Origin: G963665405 sp963665405
Lineage (GTDB): Bacteria > Chloroflexota > Dehalococcoidia > Lucifugimonadales > G963665405
Direction of reading: 5' to 3'
NCBI GenBank assembly: GCA_963665405.2
Contig: CAXXUH010000004.1
Span: forward strand, 558,001 to 622,000
Length of the DNA stretch: 64,000 bases
In this document: piece after piece, positions 8,925 to 17,552 of the stretch
Position numbering within the stretch: position 1 is the first letter of the stretch
How the letters are laid out: each line of letters starts with the position of its first letter
The notes under the pieces: model-generated
Databases searched by the model: none
What the model saw: the letters and a program-made list of their open reading frames with translations, nothing else
Told to the model about the DNA's origin: nothing
Made by a program: the position numbers and the translations under genes

Positions 8925-10601
8925 TTGATCGACCACGATGTCCTGGTCATCGGAGCTGGGCTGGCTGGGATGCGGGCGGCGCTCGCGTCGCGCGAGAACG
9001 GCGTCGACGTCGCCGTCGTCACCAAAGTCTACCCCGTCCGGAGCCACTCGAACGCCGCCCAGGGCGGAATCAACGCGGCTCTGACCGACCGCGGCGACAC
9101 CTGGGAAGACCACGCCTATGACACCGTAAAGGGCAGCGACTTCCTCGGCGACCAGGACGCTATTGAGATCATGTGCCGGGAGGCGGGGCAGGAGGTCATC
9201 GCCACCGAGCACATGGGGGTGATCTACAGCAGAGACGACTCCGGCCGTCTGGGCACCCGTGCCTTCGGTGGCCAGCGCCAGGCGCGCACCTTCTTCATCG
9301 CGGACTTCACCGGCCAGGCGCTGTTGCACGTTCTGTACGAGCAGGTTCTGAAGGCCGGCGTCCGCGTCTACGACGAGTGGTTCGTCCTGTCGCTCATCGT
9401 CGAGGACGGCGAGTGTGGCGGCGCCGTCGTGATGGAGATCCTCACCGGCGACATCCACGTGATCCGCGCCAAGGCCGTGATAATGGCCTCCGGCGGCCTC
9501 GGCCGGGTCTTCGAGCCGAGCACTAATGCTCTGATCTGCACCGGCGACGGAATGGCTCTGGCCTATCGCACCGGGGCCCCCCTGATGGACATGGAGATGG
9601 TCCAATACCACCCGACTACCCTGAAGAACAACGGCGTCCTCATCACCGAAGGAGCCAGGGGCGAGGGCGCCCATCTTCTCAATTCCAAGGGCGAGCGCTT
9701 CATGGAGCGCTACGCGCCGAACATGATGGAGCTGGCGTCCCGAGACGTGGTGTCCCGATCCGAGCAGACGGAGATCAACGAGGGCCGCGGCGTCGACGGC
9801 TGCGTGCTGCTGGACGCCCGCCATCTGGGCGAGAAGGTCATCAAGGAGCGGCTGACCCAGATCGTCGACCTGGCCCGTGACTTCGCGAACGTCGACATCT
9901 ACAAGGAACCCATTCCCATCAGACCCGGCATGCACTACCAGATGGGTGGGATAAAGACGGACGTCGACGGGGCGACAGTGGTTCCGGGCCTCTACGCAGC
10001 GGGCGAGGCGGCCTGCGTCAGCGTCCACGGTGGCAACAGGCTAGGGGCCAACTCCCTCCTCGACACCCTGGTCTTCGGACGGCGCTCGGGGCAGCATGCC
10101 TCTGACGCTGCCAGGAAGACCGCCCACAAATCTGTCACCGACACGGCGAAGGAGAGCGACCTCGAGAGGATCCAGAAGCTGATGGCCAACGGTGCCGGCG
10201 GCGAGACCTTCGGCAAGCTCCGGCTGGAGCTGGGTCAGACGATGAACGAGCACCTGGGCGTGTACCGAGACCGGCATGGCATGGAGGCGGCGCTGGCGAA
10301 GCTGGCGGATCTGAGGAATCGCTACGACAGCGTCGTCGTGCAGGACAAGGGCAAGACGTTCAACACCAATCTGCTCTTCACCCTGGAGCTGGACTTCATG
10401 CTGACCTGCGCGGAGACGATCGTCGTCAGCGCGCTGGAGAGAAAAGAGAGTCGCGGCGCCCACACCAGGACCGATATGCCCAACCGCGACGATGAGAGCT
10501 GGCTGAAGCACGTGCTTGTGAAGCCGGGACCCGACGGGCCGGCGATCGAATACGCTCCGGTGACTATAACCCAGTGGAAGCCGGAGGAGCGCAAGTACTG
10601 A
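8925..10601 (+). CDS. sdhA: Succinate dehydrogenase/fumarate reductase flavoprotein subunit
   Basis: A 558-residue FAD subunit that carries out succinate-fumarate interconversion. GAGLAG (10-15) is the dinucleotide-binding motif, and H41 in VRSHSNAAQGG is the expected covalent FAD attachment site. Active-site segments include HPTTL, TEGARGEGAHLLN, RDVVSR, HYQMGGI and GGNRLGANSL. Translation starts at TTG, with GGAGAAG about 10 bases upstream. There is no Tat signal, so the subunit should be cytoplasmic. Its stop overlaps the sdhB start as TGATG, indicating translational coupling. The direction (oxidation or fumarate reduction) cannot be told from sequence. Confidence 0.94.
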   Translation: MIDHDVLVIGAGLAGMRAALASRENGVDVAVVTKVYPVRSHSNAAQGGINAALTDRGDTWEDHAYDTVKGSDFLGDQDAIEIMCREAGQEVIATEHMGVIYSRDDSGRLGTRAFGGQRQARTFFIADFTGQALLHVLYEQVLKAGVRVYDEWFVLSLIVEDGECGGAVVMEILTGDIHVIRAKAVIMASGGLGRVFEPSTNALICTGDGMALAYRTGAPLMDMEMVQYHPTTLKNNGVLITEGARGEGAHLLNSKGERFMERYAPNMMELASRDVVSRSEQTEINEGRGVDGCVLLDARHLGEKVIKERLTQIVDLARDFANVDIYKEPIPIRPGMHYQMGGIKTDVDGATVVPGLYAAGEAACVSVHGGNRLGANSLLDTLVFGRRSGQHASDAARKTAHKSVTDTAKESDLERIQKLMANGAGGETFGKLRLELGQTMNEHLGVYRDRHGMEAALAKLADLRNRYDSVVVQDKGKTFNTNLLFTLELDFMLTCAETIVVSALERKESRGAHTRTDMPNRDDESWLKHVLVKPGPDGPAIEYAPVTITQWKPEERKY

Positions 10602-11557
10602 TGGAGGTAACCTTCAACGTCAAACGCTTCGACCCCGAGTCGGCCAGGCCCGGTCCATATCAGCAAGAGTACCGGGTCGAGCTGGACGGCTCGTCGACGG
10701 TACTCGACGGTCTGATAAAGATCCGTGAAGAGGTCGACGGCACTCTGGCGCTGAGGTGCTCGTGCCGGAGCGCGATCTGCGGATCGTGCGCGATGCGCGT
10801 CAACGGGCGGGCGGCACTGGCCTGCAACACCAGGGTCATCGACGCGGTCGCCGATGGGGACTCCGGGGTCCTGGTCGAGCCGATGGGCAACATGGACGTC
10901 GTCAAGGACCTGGTCGTGCGGTTCCAGTACTTCTGGACCCAGGTCGAGGCCGTGGAGCCCTGGCTCCAGCCCGAGGGACCGCCGCCTGAGTCGGAATACC
11001 TGGCGCCGAACGACGCGATGCTCCACCTCGCCGGCGTGATGAACTGCATTATGTGCGGCGCCTGCGTCTCCGAATGCACCGTGATGGACGTGGACAAGAA
11101 CTTCCTCGGTCCGGCTGCGCTGGCCAAGGCATACCGGTTCGTCGCCGACCCCAGGGACGACGCGGATAGGAGCCGTCTGGGGAAGCTGACCGAGTACGCC
11201 GGGATATGGGACTGCACCCGCTGCATGCAGTGCGTCGAGGTGTGTCCCAAGGGAGTCGATCCAATGGGCAGGATCATGGCGCTGCGCGACCGGGCGATCG
11301 AGGCCGGCTACACGAAGTCCTACGGCGCGCGACACGCGACAGCCTTCGCCGATCTGGTCGAACACAGCGGATGGCTGGACGAGCTCAAGCTGCCGATCAA
11401 GACATTCGGGCTCCTGAACGTCAGGAAGCTCCTGAGCCTGCTCCCGATCGGTCTCAGGACGCAGCTCGCCGGCAAGCGGCCCCCGATCTTCCACAAGAGC
11501 CTTCCAGGGGTACACAACATCCGGCGCATCTTCAAGAAGGTCGAGAGCAGACGATGA
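10601..11557 (+). CDS. sdhB: Succinate dehydrogenase/fumarate reductase iron-sulfur subunit
   Basis: A 318-residue electron-transfer subunit. The [2Fe-2S] domain has C53, C55, C60, C63 and C75. The first 4Fe-4S motif is C149, C152, C155 and C159. The last motif, C205, C208, C211 and C215, has a cysteine at the position that is Ile in the E. coli [3Fe-4S] centre, so a second [4Fe-4S] cluster is possible, as in Sulfolobus-type (SdhE-class) enzymes. I start at the ATG overlapping the sdhA stop, with GGAGGAG 11 bases upstream, rather than at an in-frame codon 27 bases earlier. The stop overlaps the next gene as ATGA. Confidence 0.93.
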   Translation: MEVTFNVKRFDPESARPGPYQQEYRVELDGSSTVLDGLIKIREEVDGTLALRCSCRSAICGSCAMRVNGRAALACNTRVIDAVADGDSGVLVEPMGNMDVVKDLVVRFQYFWTQVEAVEPWLQPEGPPPESEYLAPNDAMLHLAGVMNCIMCGACVSECTVMDVDKNFLGPAALAKAYRFVADPRDDADRSRLGKLTEYAGIWDCTRCMQCVEVCPKGVDPMGRIMALRDRAIEAGYTKSYGARHATAFADLVEHSGWLDELKLPIKTFGLLNVRKLLSLLPIGLRTQLAGKRPPIFHKSLPGVHNIRRIFKKVESRR

Positions 11558-12444
11558 AGTACGCTTTCTATCCAGGCTGCGTCTCCCGCGGAGCGTGTCC
11601 CGAGCTGTACGTGGCCACCATCGAGGTGTGCAAGCGCCTGGGCATCGAGCTGGAGATCGAGGCGATGAGAGGCGCGTCCTGCACCGGTGCTGGTGCGCTC
11701 CAGGAGAAGAACCAGCGGCTGGGCGACACCCTTAACGCACGCACCTTCGCCATGGCCGAGCGCACCCGGCTCCCCCTCATGACCATCTGCAGCACCTGTC
11801 AGGGCGTGATGGGGCAGGCGAACGAGCGGCTGAAGGCCGACAGCGCGTATCTCGGCGAGATCAACGACGACCTGTCGGAAGAGGGTTTGACTTACACTGG
11901 CGAGGCCGAGCCCAGGCACCTGCTTTGGATACTGATCGAGGACGTAGGCCTGGATGTGCTCAAGTCGAAGGTCGTGCGGCCGCTGACGGGCCTGAAGGTA
12001 GCGCCGTTCTACGGCTGCTACATCGTCCGGCCATCCGACGCCCTGGGCTTCGACGACCATCCGGAGCGCCGGAAGTCGCTGGAGAGCGTGATCGAGGCCG
12101 TCGGGGCGGAGGTCGTCGATTTCCCTGGCAAGACCGCGTGCTGCGGTTTCCCGATCCTCACCATCAACGAGACGAACTCGATGAAGATGGTTGCCAACCA
12201 CACGCTGGATGCCAAGGGCCGTGGCGCCGCCGCGATGGTGACGCCCTGCCCCCTATGCCACCTGAACCTCGACGTGTACCAGCCGACCGCTGCCAGGCAG
12301 CGCAAGACCAAGATCGACCTGCCGATACTGCACTTGCCTCAGATGATCGGGCTGGCGCTGGGCATCGAGCCGGACGTCATGCGCCTCAACAAGCACATCG
12401 TCTCGACGGTGAGCGCGCTGCGGCAGGTGGCCCTGACGCCCTAG
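11554..12444 (+). CDS. sdhE: CCG-domain subunit (SdhE/HdrB-like) of a non-classical succinate/fumarate oxidoreductase
   Basis: A 296-residue protein of the heterodisulfide-reductase subunit B family with two cysteine-rich CCG modules. The first has C9, then SC (C43 in ASCTGAG) where canonical modules have CC, and C79-x2-C82. The second is complete: C155, C196-C197 and C232-x2-C235, which in HdrB binds a non-cubane [4Fe-4S] cluster. In SdhE-type complexes this subunit replaces the haem-binding membrane anchors and passes electrons to quinone, or in thiol:fumarate reductases to thiols. The ATG overlaps the sdhB stop by four bases. No gene for a hydrophobic anchor follows, because the next gene is on the other strand. 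Confidence 0.9.
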   Translation: MKYAFYPGCVSRGACPELYVATIEVCKRLGIELEIEAMRGASCTGAGALQEKNQRLGDTLNARTFAMAERTRLPLMTICSTCQGVMGQANERLKADSAYLGEINDDLSEEGLTYTGEAEPRHLLWILIEDVGLDVLKSKVVRPLTGLKVAPFYGCYIVRPSDALGFDDHPERRKSLESVIEAVGAEVVDFPGKTACCGFPILTINETNSMKMVANHTLDAKGRGAAAMVTPCPLCHLNLDVYQPTAARQRKTKIDLPILHLPQMIGLALGIEPDVMRLNKHIVSTVSALRQVALTP

Positions 12445-12474
12445 CAGGATCGTCAGCTGAGCGCCTTTTTAGAC

Positions 12475-13707
12475 CTACTGGAGTGCCACCTCTAGCTCGC
12501 CGCCGACCTGACCAAGAATTGCGACGATCTCCAGCTCCTCCGAATCGCTCGGTATTCTGATGCCGAGCTGGCCATTAGCATCGGTAGACCCGGCCGGCTC
12601 GCCGTTGACCGTGACCGTTGCGTCCGTAGCCGGACCGCCGTCAGCGTCGGTCACAACCAGGATGGACAGGGCGCCCGGCTGAGGGTCGCCCTCCAGCCGC
12701 AGGCTAAGCTCCGAGTCCCCAACCTCCACGTGCACGTCGTCGCTCTCGTCGATGTCGTCCGTCGTGCCCTGCGCCGAGTGGCCGTCGTCGCCGCCGCTCT
12801 TGCCAACGCCGTCCGGCTTGCCCTTTGCCGAGTCGCCGCCATCATCGTCGCCGCCTTTGCCAACGCCGTCCAGCTTGCCCTTTGCCGAGGGGCCGTCACC
12901 GTCGCCGCCGCCCTTGCCGACACCGTCCGGCTTGCCCTTCACTAGGTTAAATGACTGGTCGGCGCCGCTCTCGCCTATGACCGGCTTGAGAATGTACTTG
13001 ATGCCACTCTTCTCGTTGCCTGCCGCTATGACCGTGATGTCGTAGACGAAAGACGTAACCGAGTCTTCCAGCACCTCGAAGGGCTTGTTGATTCGCAGTT
13101 TGGAGCTCGGCAGCTTGATGCTGATGATGGTCGAGGTCACGGTCGACGTTGTGGTAGAGGTCACGGAAAGAAGCGTCCCCGTCACCTCGCCGACCTCGAT
13201 GAAGACCTTGCTGTAGGATCCGGCCGGGATCTGCGCCTGAAGGATCTCCTGTGCGTTGTCGCCCTGGAGCTGAACGAGGTCCACCTTGTCGCTAGTCTCG
13301 TCAACTACCAGTTCTTGCCAGCTTCCATCCTGACTCTGCAGGCCGATCGCCTCGATCTCGACCCAGAGGTTGGCGAAGTCGCCGATGGCGTTCTGCTCGT
13401 CGCTGATGAGGAACCGGAAGTTCGTCTCCTGGTCCTCGTCCAGAACTGCGACCACCACCGTCCCCGAGTCCACGGCGTCGCCGCCTGGAAACGAGTCGTC
13501 AGACACGCCTGCTACCGTCCCGGGCTCCACGGCATCGCTGCCCAAAGACGAGTCGTCAGATACGCCCGCCAGGGTCCCGGACTCCACGGCGTCGCTGCCT
13601 GTAGACGAGTCGCCGGACACGGCTGCCGGCGTCCCATCGACCTCGCAGGCCGTCAGGGCCAGAGCCATCGCGGCGAAGATCAGTATCGCTATGCGCTTCC
13701 GTACCAT
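12475..13707 (-). CDS. DUF4382-type secreted lipoprotein with glycine/lysine-rich repeats
   Basis: A protein of about 410 residues. The N-terminus is a lipoprotein signal (basic MVRKR, a hydrophobic stretch, then LALTAC). A low-complexity segment follows with three imperfect repeats of about 20 residues (GSDAVE.GT.AGVSDDS). The next 150 residues resemble DUF4382 (RFLISDEQNAIGDF, WVEIEAIGLQS, QIPAGSYSKVFIEVGEV). Then come three or four repeats around KGKPDGVGKGGGD and a C-terminal Ig-like beta domain (GEPAGSTDANGQLGIRIP). The ATG at 13705-13707 has GGAGGTG upstream; an earlier in-frame TTG has no such site. It is probably anchored outside the cell. Function is unknown. Confidence 0.75.
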   Translation of the reverse strand: MVRKRIAILIFAAMALALTACEVDGTPAAVSGDSSTGSDAVESGTLAGVSDDSSLGSDAVEPGTVAGVSDDSFPGGDAVDSGTVVVAVLDEDQETNFRFLISDEQNAIGDFANLWVEIEAIGLQSQDGSWQELVVDETSDKVDLVQLQGDNAQEILQAQIPAGSYSKVFIEVGEVTGTLLSVTSTTTSTVTSTIISIKLPSSKLRINKPFEVLEDSVTSFVYDITVIAAGNEKSGIKYILKPVIGESGADQSFNLVKGKPDGVGKGGGDGDGPSAKGKLDGVGKGGDDDGGDSAKGKPDGVGKSGGDDGHSAQGTTDDIDESDDVHVEVGDSELSLRLEGDPQPGALSILVVTDADGGPATDATVTVNGEPAGSTDANGQLGIRIPSDSEELEIVAILGQVGGELEVALQ

Positions 13708-13982
13708 CACCACACCTCCATGTGCGTTCAATCTACTAAGAAAACACCGCGGAGGGTCGAAAGGGCAGTGTCATTAGTCCCAGTTCCCACAGGAAATTGG
13801 TACTCGCAGACTGAGGACGAGTGGGGTGTCCCAAGAGGTGAAGCCCCTTCATCGGTGGCCCTAAGGGGGTGCCGATTGCCGCCTCGGTGAGGCAAGGAAC
13901 GCGCCCAATCGTATCGCCGTTCGCCCGGGATGGTCTGCGAGGGCGGGCGCGGAGAGAGGTCCGGACTACATGTCGCCGCTGC

Positions 13983-14120
13983 TCAAATATCCCCGGCTCT
14001 CAGCTCGTCGATGAGAGGCTCGTACTTCTGCCGTAGCGGATCGGTGTCAGGTAGTCCCGGCCCCACGACGGCGGCGTAGTAGTCCTGGGCGATCTGACCC
14101 TGCTGCTCTCTGTTGTAAGG
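13983..14120 (-). pseudogene. 3' remnant of a protein gene (NREQQGQIAQDYY region)
   Basis: About 43 residues look like real coding sequence, from YNREQQGQIAQDYYAAVV to the C-terminal LIDELRAGDI. They have the amphipathic composition seen near the end of DUF4157-type or related secreted proteins (a resemblance, not a firm assignment). Upstream of about 14120 the frame becomes Arg/Ser/Pro-rich nonsense that is antisense to the neighbouring fragment. The 5' part of the gene is therefore missing, apparently by a deletion that joined it to the next remnant. Confidence 0.5.
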
Positions 14121-14659
14121 ACCTGGCCTACTACTACGACGCGACCCAGAGGATCGAGAACCGAGGCGGCGAGGAGGAGTCGGCACGAAAGGTCCTCATG
14201 GACGAGCTGATGAGCACGCTGCTGCCCCTCAAGGGACGCCGCATGATGCTCATCGCCCACTCCATGGGGACGATCATCGCCTACGACGTGTTGCGAGATC
14301 TGGGCCAGCGGGATAGAGAGTTCCCCGTCCATCACTACGTGACTATCGGGTCGCCGCTGGGAATGGGCACCGTCAAAGACAGCGTGCTCAAGGAACGCAG
14401 CTACGCCGACGTACCGGTGCGGACTCCGACCGTGGTGAGGGAACGCTGGGTCAACTACGCGGATCGCGGCGACCCTGTCGCCGTCGACACGCACCTGCGC
14501 GACGACTACGGCCCCAACGATGGCGGGGTTCGGGTGGAGGACGACCTGATCAGGAACGACTACGTAGGGCTGGACGGCAAGCGGAAACCACACAAGTCTT
14601 TCGGGTACCTGAGAACGCCGGAGCTGTCGCGGCACATCCGCGATTTTCTGGCCGGCTGA
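14117..14659 (+). pseudogene. 3' remnant of an alpha/beta-hydrolase (lipase-like) gene
   Basis: The frame reads from about 14117 (KDLAYYYDATQRIENRGG) through the first usable ATG at 14198 to a stop at 14659. The nucleophile elbow IAHSMGTIIAYDVL (GxSxG-like AHSMG) and later VTIGSPLGMG are typical of serine lipases/esterases that act on extended substrates. The first strands and the oxyanion loop that should precede the nucleophile are absent. The coding sequence begins abruptly where the oppositely oriented remnant ends. The 153-codon ORF from 14198 could be translated but would be incomplete. Confidence 0.6.
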
Positions 14660-14678
14660 CGCGGCGTAACGCTCCGCG

Positions 14679-15455
14679 CTACTCGCCGGAGATGTCCAAC
14701 CGGGCCACGACCGGACCCGACGGCCGCGGCGGCCCTCGGGTGTCCTCCAGCGTGATCGTCACCTCGTCGACCTGGCCGATGTCACCGGGAATAATGATCC
14801 AGTGGCCGCCGTCCAGCGGCCACATGTTCCCGACCCGAGAGGCGACCCCGTCCTTGTGGGTCCAGGCGTAGTAGATCCCGTCCTCGGAGGGCGGCAGGTC
14901 GAACGCCAGAAGGCACGCCGCGGCGTGCCGGTCCGAGTAAGCGAGGGCCCCGGTGGCCTCGGAAGCCGGCTCGATGCCCTCGAACCTCCACCACTGGCCT
15001 GCCTGAGCCAGTATCTCGACGCCCTCGTAGGAGATCGCGAGTCGCAGCTCCGATGTGTCCAGGTCCCCACGGACGTTCGAGACCCAGACCGCCAGAGCCG
15101 CCACGGCGGCCAGCAGCGCCACGACGGCCGCCGCTCCCGCCAGCACCGCCGGCCGGCTCGAGACTTCTCGCCGGGGCCACGCCGAGCGCGCCGGCGAGAA
15201 CACAGGAGCGGGAGGCTCGGCAGCAGCCCTTTCCGCCCTCGCCGCGGCCAGGATTCGGTCCTTGAGCCCCGGGGGTGGCTCGCGATCTCCCGCCGACGCC
15301 GTAAGACCGTCCACGATGGGCCCGAGCTCCGAGAGCTGCTGGCGGCACGCTTCGCACGTCTCCAAGTGCGCTTCGAGGGCCGAGCGCTCGTCGGGATCGA
15401 GGGCCGACACGGCATAGCCGGCGACAAGGTCAGCGAGCTCGTCGTGCATGGTCAC
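14679..15455 (-). CDS. Anti-sigma factor, RskA-like, with zinc-finger N-terminus
   Basis: A 258-residue single-pass membrane regulator. The N-terminal zinc anti-sigma motif shows H4, H30, C34 and C37 (HLETCEAC). A linker leads to one membrane helix (about residues 102-124) and an extracytoplasmic RskA-type domain (IYYAWTHKDG, LDGGHWIIIP). It should sequester the sigma factor encoded immediately upstream until an envelope signal releases it. The GTG start overlaps the sigma factor stop by a few bases, and an ATG lies two codons further in. The gene pair and gene order are typical of ECF sigma/anti-sigma operons. Confidence 0.88.
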   Translation of the reverse strand: MTMHDELADLVAGYAVSALDPDERSALEAHLETCEACRQQLSELGPIVDGLTASAGDREPPPGLKDRILAAARAERAAAEPPAPVFSPARSAWPRREVSSRPAVLAGAAAVVALLAAVAALAVWVSNVRGDLDTSELRLAISYEGVEILAQAGQWWRFEGIEPASEATGALAYSDRHAAACLLAFDLPPSEDGIYYAWTHKDGVASRVGNMWPLDGGHWIIIPGDIGQVDEVTITLEDTRGPPRPSGPVVARLDISGE

Positions 15456-15456
15456 T

Positions 15457-16017
15457 TCAGACGCCCGCGACCGAGTCGGTCATAAGAGTCCGTAGCTTCT
15501 CCAGTCCTATTCGGATGCGGCCCTTTACCGAACCCAGGGGCATCTGCTTCAGCTCCGCGATCTGCCGATGGGTGTAACCGCCGAAGAACGCCAGCTCGAT
15601 CGCCTCTTGCTGCTCGGGCGGAAGCTGACCCAGCGCGTCGTCGAGGGCCTGCCGGTCCAGCCGGTTCGACACGCCTCGCCAGACCAGTCCGGGTTCGGTC
15701 GATGGGTGATGAGAGTCCGTGATCGGGTCCGATGGTGGCCCGCCGCGCCGCTTGCGGACGGCGTCTATGGCGCGGTGGTGCACAACGGACAGAATCCAGG
15801 ATCGCGCGGGTCCTCTGTCGGCGTCAAACGAATCCGCTTTCCTCCAGACGTTCAGGAACGCCTCCTGTACGACCTCCTCGGCATCGTGGCCGTTGCCGAG
15901 CACCTTGTAGGCCAGAGAGTAAGCCGGCCTCCCGTATCGGTCGAAGAGGAGAGCCAGGCAGGCCTCGTCACCGAGCGCGATGCGTTGCAGCAGCAGCTCG
16001 TCCGACTGCTCGTTCAT
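15457..16017 (-). CDS. ECF-family RNA polymerase sigma factor
   Basis: A 186-residue sigma-70 family protein. Region 2 covers about residues 20-90 (LFDRYGRPAYSLAYKVLG, DAEEVVQEAFLNVWRKADSF), and region 4 about 125-180 (LGQLPPEQQEAIELAFFGGYTHRQIAE followed by GSVKGRIRIGLEKLR). It directs transcription of a small regulon, probably including itself, under control of the anti-sigma factor encoded downstream. The start ATG has GAGG upstream. A TATAAT hexamer lies about 60 bases before the start, so basal transcription may come from a housekeeping promoter. Confidence 0.92.
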   Translation of the reverse strand: MNEQSDELLLQRIALGDEACLALLFDRYGRPAYSLAYKVLGNGHDAEEVVQEAFLNVWRKADSFDADRGPARSWILSVVHHRAIDAVRKRRGGPPSDPITDSHHPSTEPGLVWRGVSNRLDRQALDDALGQLPPEQQEAIELAFFGGYTHRQIAELKQMPLGSVKGRIRIGLEKLRTLMTDSVAGV

Positions 16018-16075
16018 AAACCTCTACGCTCGACGCCATCCGTCAGATCAAGAGGACCCCTGTCGAGACTGCCCC

Positions 16076-16081
16076 ATTATA
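16076..16081 (-). promoter_or_regulatory. TATAAT -10 hexamer upstream of the ECF sigma operon
   Basis: A perfect minus-strand TATAAT lies about 60 bases before the sigma factor ATG. I see no good -35 at 16-18 bases, so this is only a candidate promoter. Confidence 0.3.
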
Positions 16082-16290
16082 CTTCACAGCCGAAGTCGAT
16101 CCGTTTTCGATCATTTTTCTGCGAGTTTTCACGCTTGCGAAACGGGCTGTCCTAGGTGTCCAAGTGGCGAATGCCTACGAGAAACCCACGAGGTCACCTG
16201 GTTGCCACCCGTTACGGTCGGTATACTTGTACGTATGAGCAGTGCCATGACCGGCCTCGCCGGTCGACCGGCAACGTTGAGGTGCATGCC

Positions 16291-17199
16291 GTGACGAATG
16301 TGAAGTCCCCATACATGGATAAGGTGCTGCAGGATATCCTGGAGGCTGTAGAGGACGCACCTCAGGCCTCCGACGTGGAGAAGACCAACACCCGCTCGAT
16401 CCAGCGTGTGGTGCGTCAGTGCTACGCCCTGCTCAGCCAAGAGATGGAGCGCAAGGTCAAGCTGGAGCCCGACCTGTACAGCAGGGAGCGGCTCGATCAG
16501 GTCCTGGGCCAGTTCAAGGCCACGCTGCCGGACATCCAGGACGCAATAGCCACTCGGGTCTCCGAGAGCATCTCCGAGCTGATTCGAATCGAGATCCGGA
16601 AGGTCCTGCAAGATGCGCTCGGCGACCTCGAGGCCGCGATCGCCAACCCGGCCGGCCGGGTCGAGGACGGTAGAAGGAACTCGACAGAAGTCGTCGAGCA
16701 AACGCCGATAGTGGACTCGGAGCGTCAGGCGGACGACGTCCCGGCGACCGTCGGCGAGGCGCCCGAGGCACCGCCGATCGCCCGGACGGACCCCCCTGCT
16801 GAAACCGCGATCGCCGTCGGTCCGTCGACTGACGATCCGCCCGCGGAGGTAGTGCCTGAGAAGGCACCTGTCGAGTCCAAGCCACACCAGGTGCTCGACG
16901 ACACGGTCTACCAGGGCAGCGTGAAGGTCAGCGTAGAGTCGCACGGCATGATCAAGGAGATGATGCGCTTCCTGAACGAGGTCAGCGGTCACCCCGATCT
17001 GCACGTACGGCAGGTATTGGGCTCTTACGGCACCGTTACCGTGTGGCTTGCCCTCCGTAAGCCGCTGCAACTGAGACAGATCCTCCTGGACATGGACATG
17101 GTGACGCAGGTGACGGCTCGCCGTAGCTCCGCCGCCAAGGGGTCCGAGTATCTGCTCGACCTCGAGCTCGGCGACGATCCAACCGCGCCCGCCTCCTGA
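16291..17199 (+). CDS. Uncharacterised protein with helical N-terminus, acidic/proline linker and compact C-terminal domain
   Basis: I do not recognise this family. From the GTG at 16291 (GAGGTG six bases upstream) it is 302 residues. An earlier in-frame ATG at 16156 would add 45 residues without protein-like composition. Residues 1-125 are predicted helical and charged (DKVLQDILEAVEDAPQ, ESISELIRIEIRKVLQDAL). Residues 125-215 are a Pro/Glu/Ala linker. The last 85 residues form a compact domain (YQGSVKVSVESHGMIKEM, DLHVRQVLGSYGTVTVWLAL) with alternating strands. There is no signal peptide, so it is probably cytosolic. It diverges from the sigma/anti-sigma pair and could belong to that regulon. 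Confidence 0.6.
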   Translation: MTNVKSPYMDKVLQDILEAVEDAPQASDVEKTNTRSIQRVVRQCYALLSQEMERKVKLEPDLYSRERLDQVLGQFKATLPDIQDAIATRVSESISELIRIEIRKVLQDALGDLEAAIANPAGRVEDGRRNSTEVVEQTPIVDSERQADDVPATVGEAPEAPPIARTDPPAETAIAVGPSTDDPPAEVVPEKAPVESKPHQVLDDTVYQGSVKVSVESHGMIKEMMRFLNEVSGHPDLHVRQVLGSYGTVTVWLALRKPLQLRQILLDMDMVTQVTARRSSAAKGSEYLLDLELGDDPTAPAS

Positions 17200-17266
17200 T
17201 CTGAGCCAGGTACCGGCTCCGCGCCCCTCCCTAAAGCCTCTCTGACATCCCCGATTGTAGGGACGC

Positions 17267-17459
17267 ACGGCGTACGCCCACGCCGATACCGCATCCCTCA
17301 AGACGCAGTGCCGACACTCCGCCATCCCACGAAACGCCCACCCCGTCCCTCCGATAGACCCCGTGCTGTTGGCACCCCTCGCTGTACCCACGGCGTGTGT
17401 CCACGCCGATACCACATCCTTCAAGGCGCAGTGCCGAAACCCCGCCATCTCACGAACTG
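17267..17459 (+). repeat. Imperfect direct repeat, period 123 bp
   Basis: Two copies of about 70 bp (17267-17336 and 17390-17459) share acggcgt..., ccacgccgataccrcatcc, cgcagtgccga and ccgccat. They occupy the gap between the uncharacterised gene and the amidase. An open frame crosses the second copy into the amidase but does not look like protein. Confidence 0.7.
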
Positions 17460-17489
17460 TTAGACCCCACTCTGCCCGTCGGTTACAAT
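17460..17489 (+). promoter_or_regulatory. Candidate amidase promoter
   Basis: TTAGAC (17460-17465), an 18-base spacer and TACAAT (17484-17489) lie 64 bases before the amidase ATG, directly after the second copy of the 123-bp-period repeat. Confidence 0.4.
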
Positions 17490-17552
17490 GGCAGCCCAAA
17501 GCCGACCACGGCGAACGGCATCCGCAGGGCCCTAGTCTACGGAGGAGACGCA

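Noticed and set aside
10322..11515. Minus-strand frame of 397 codons
   Set aside because: It lies antisense to the end of sdhA and to sdhB, both with clear motifs and coupled starts.
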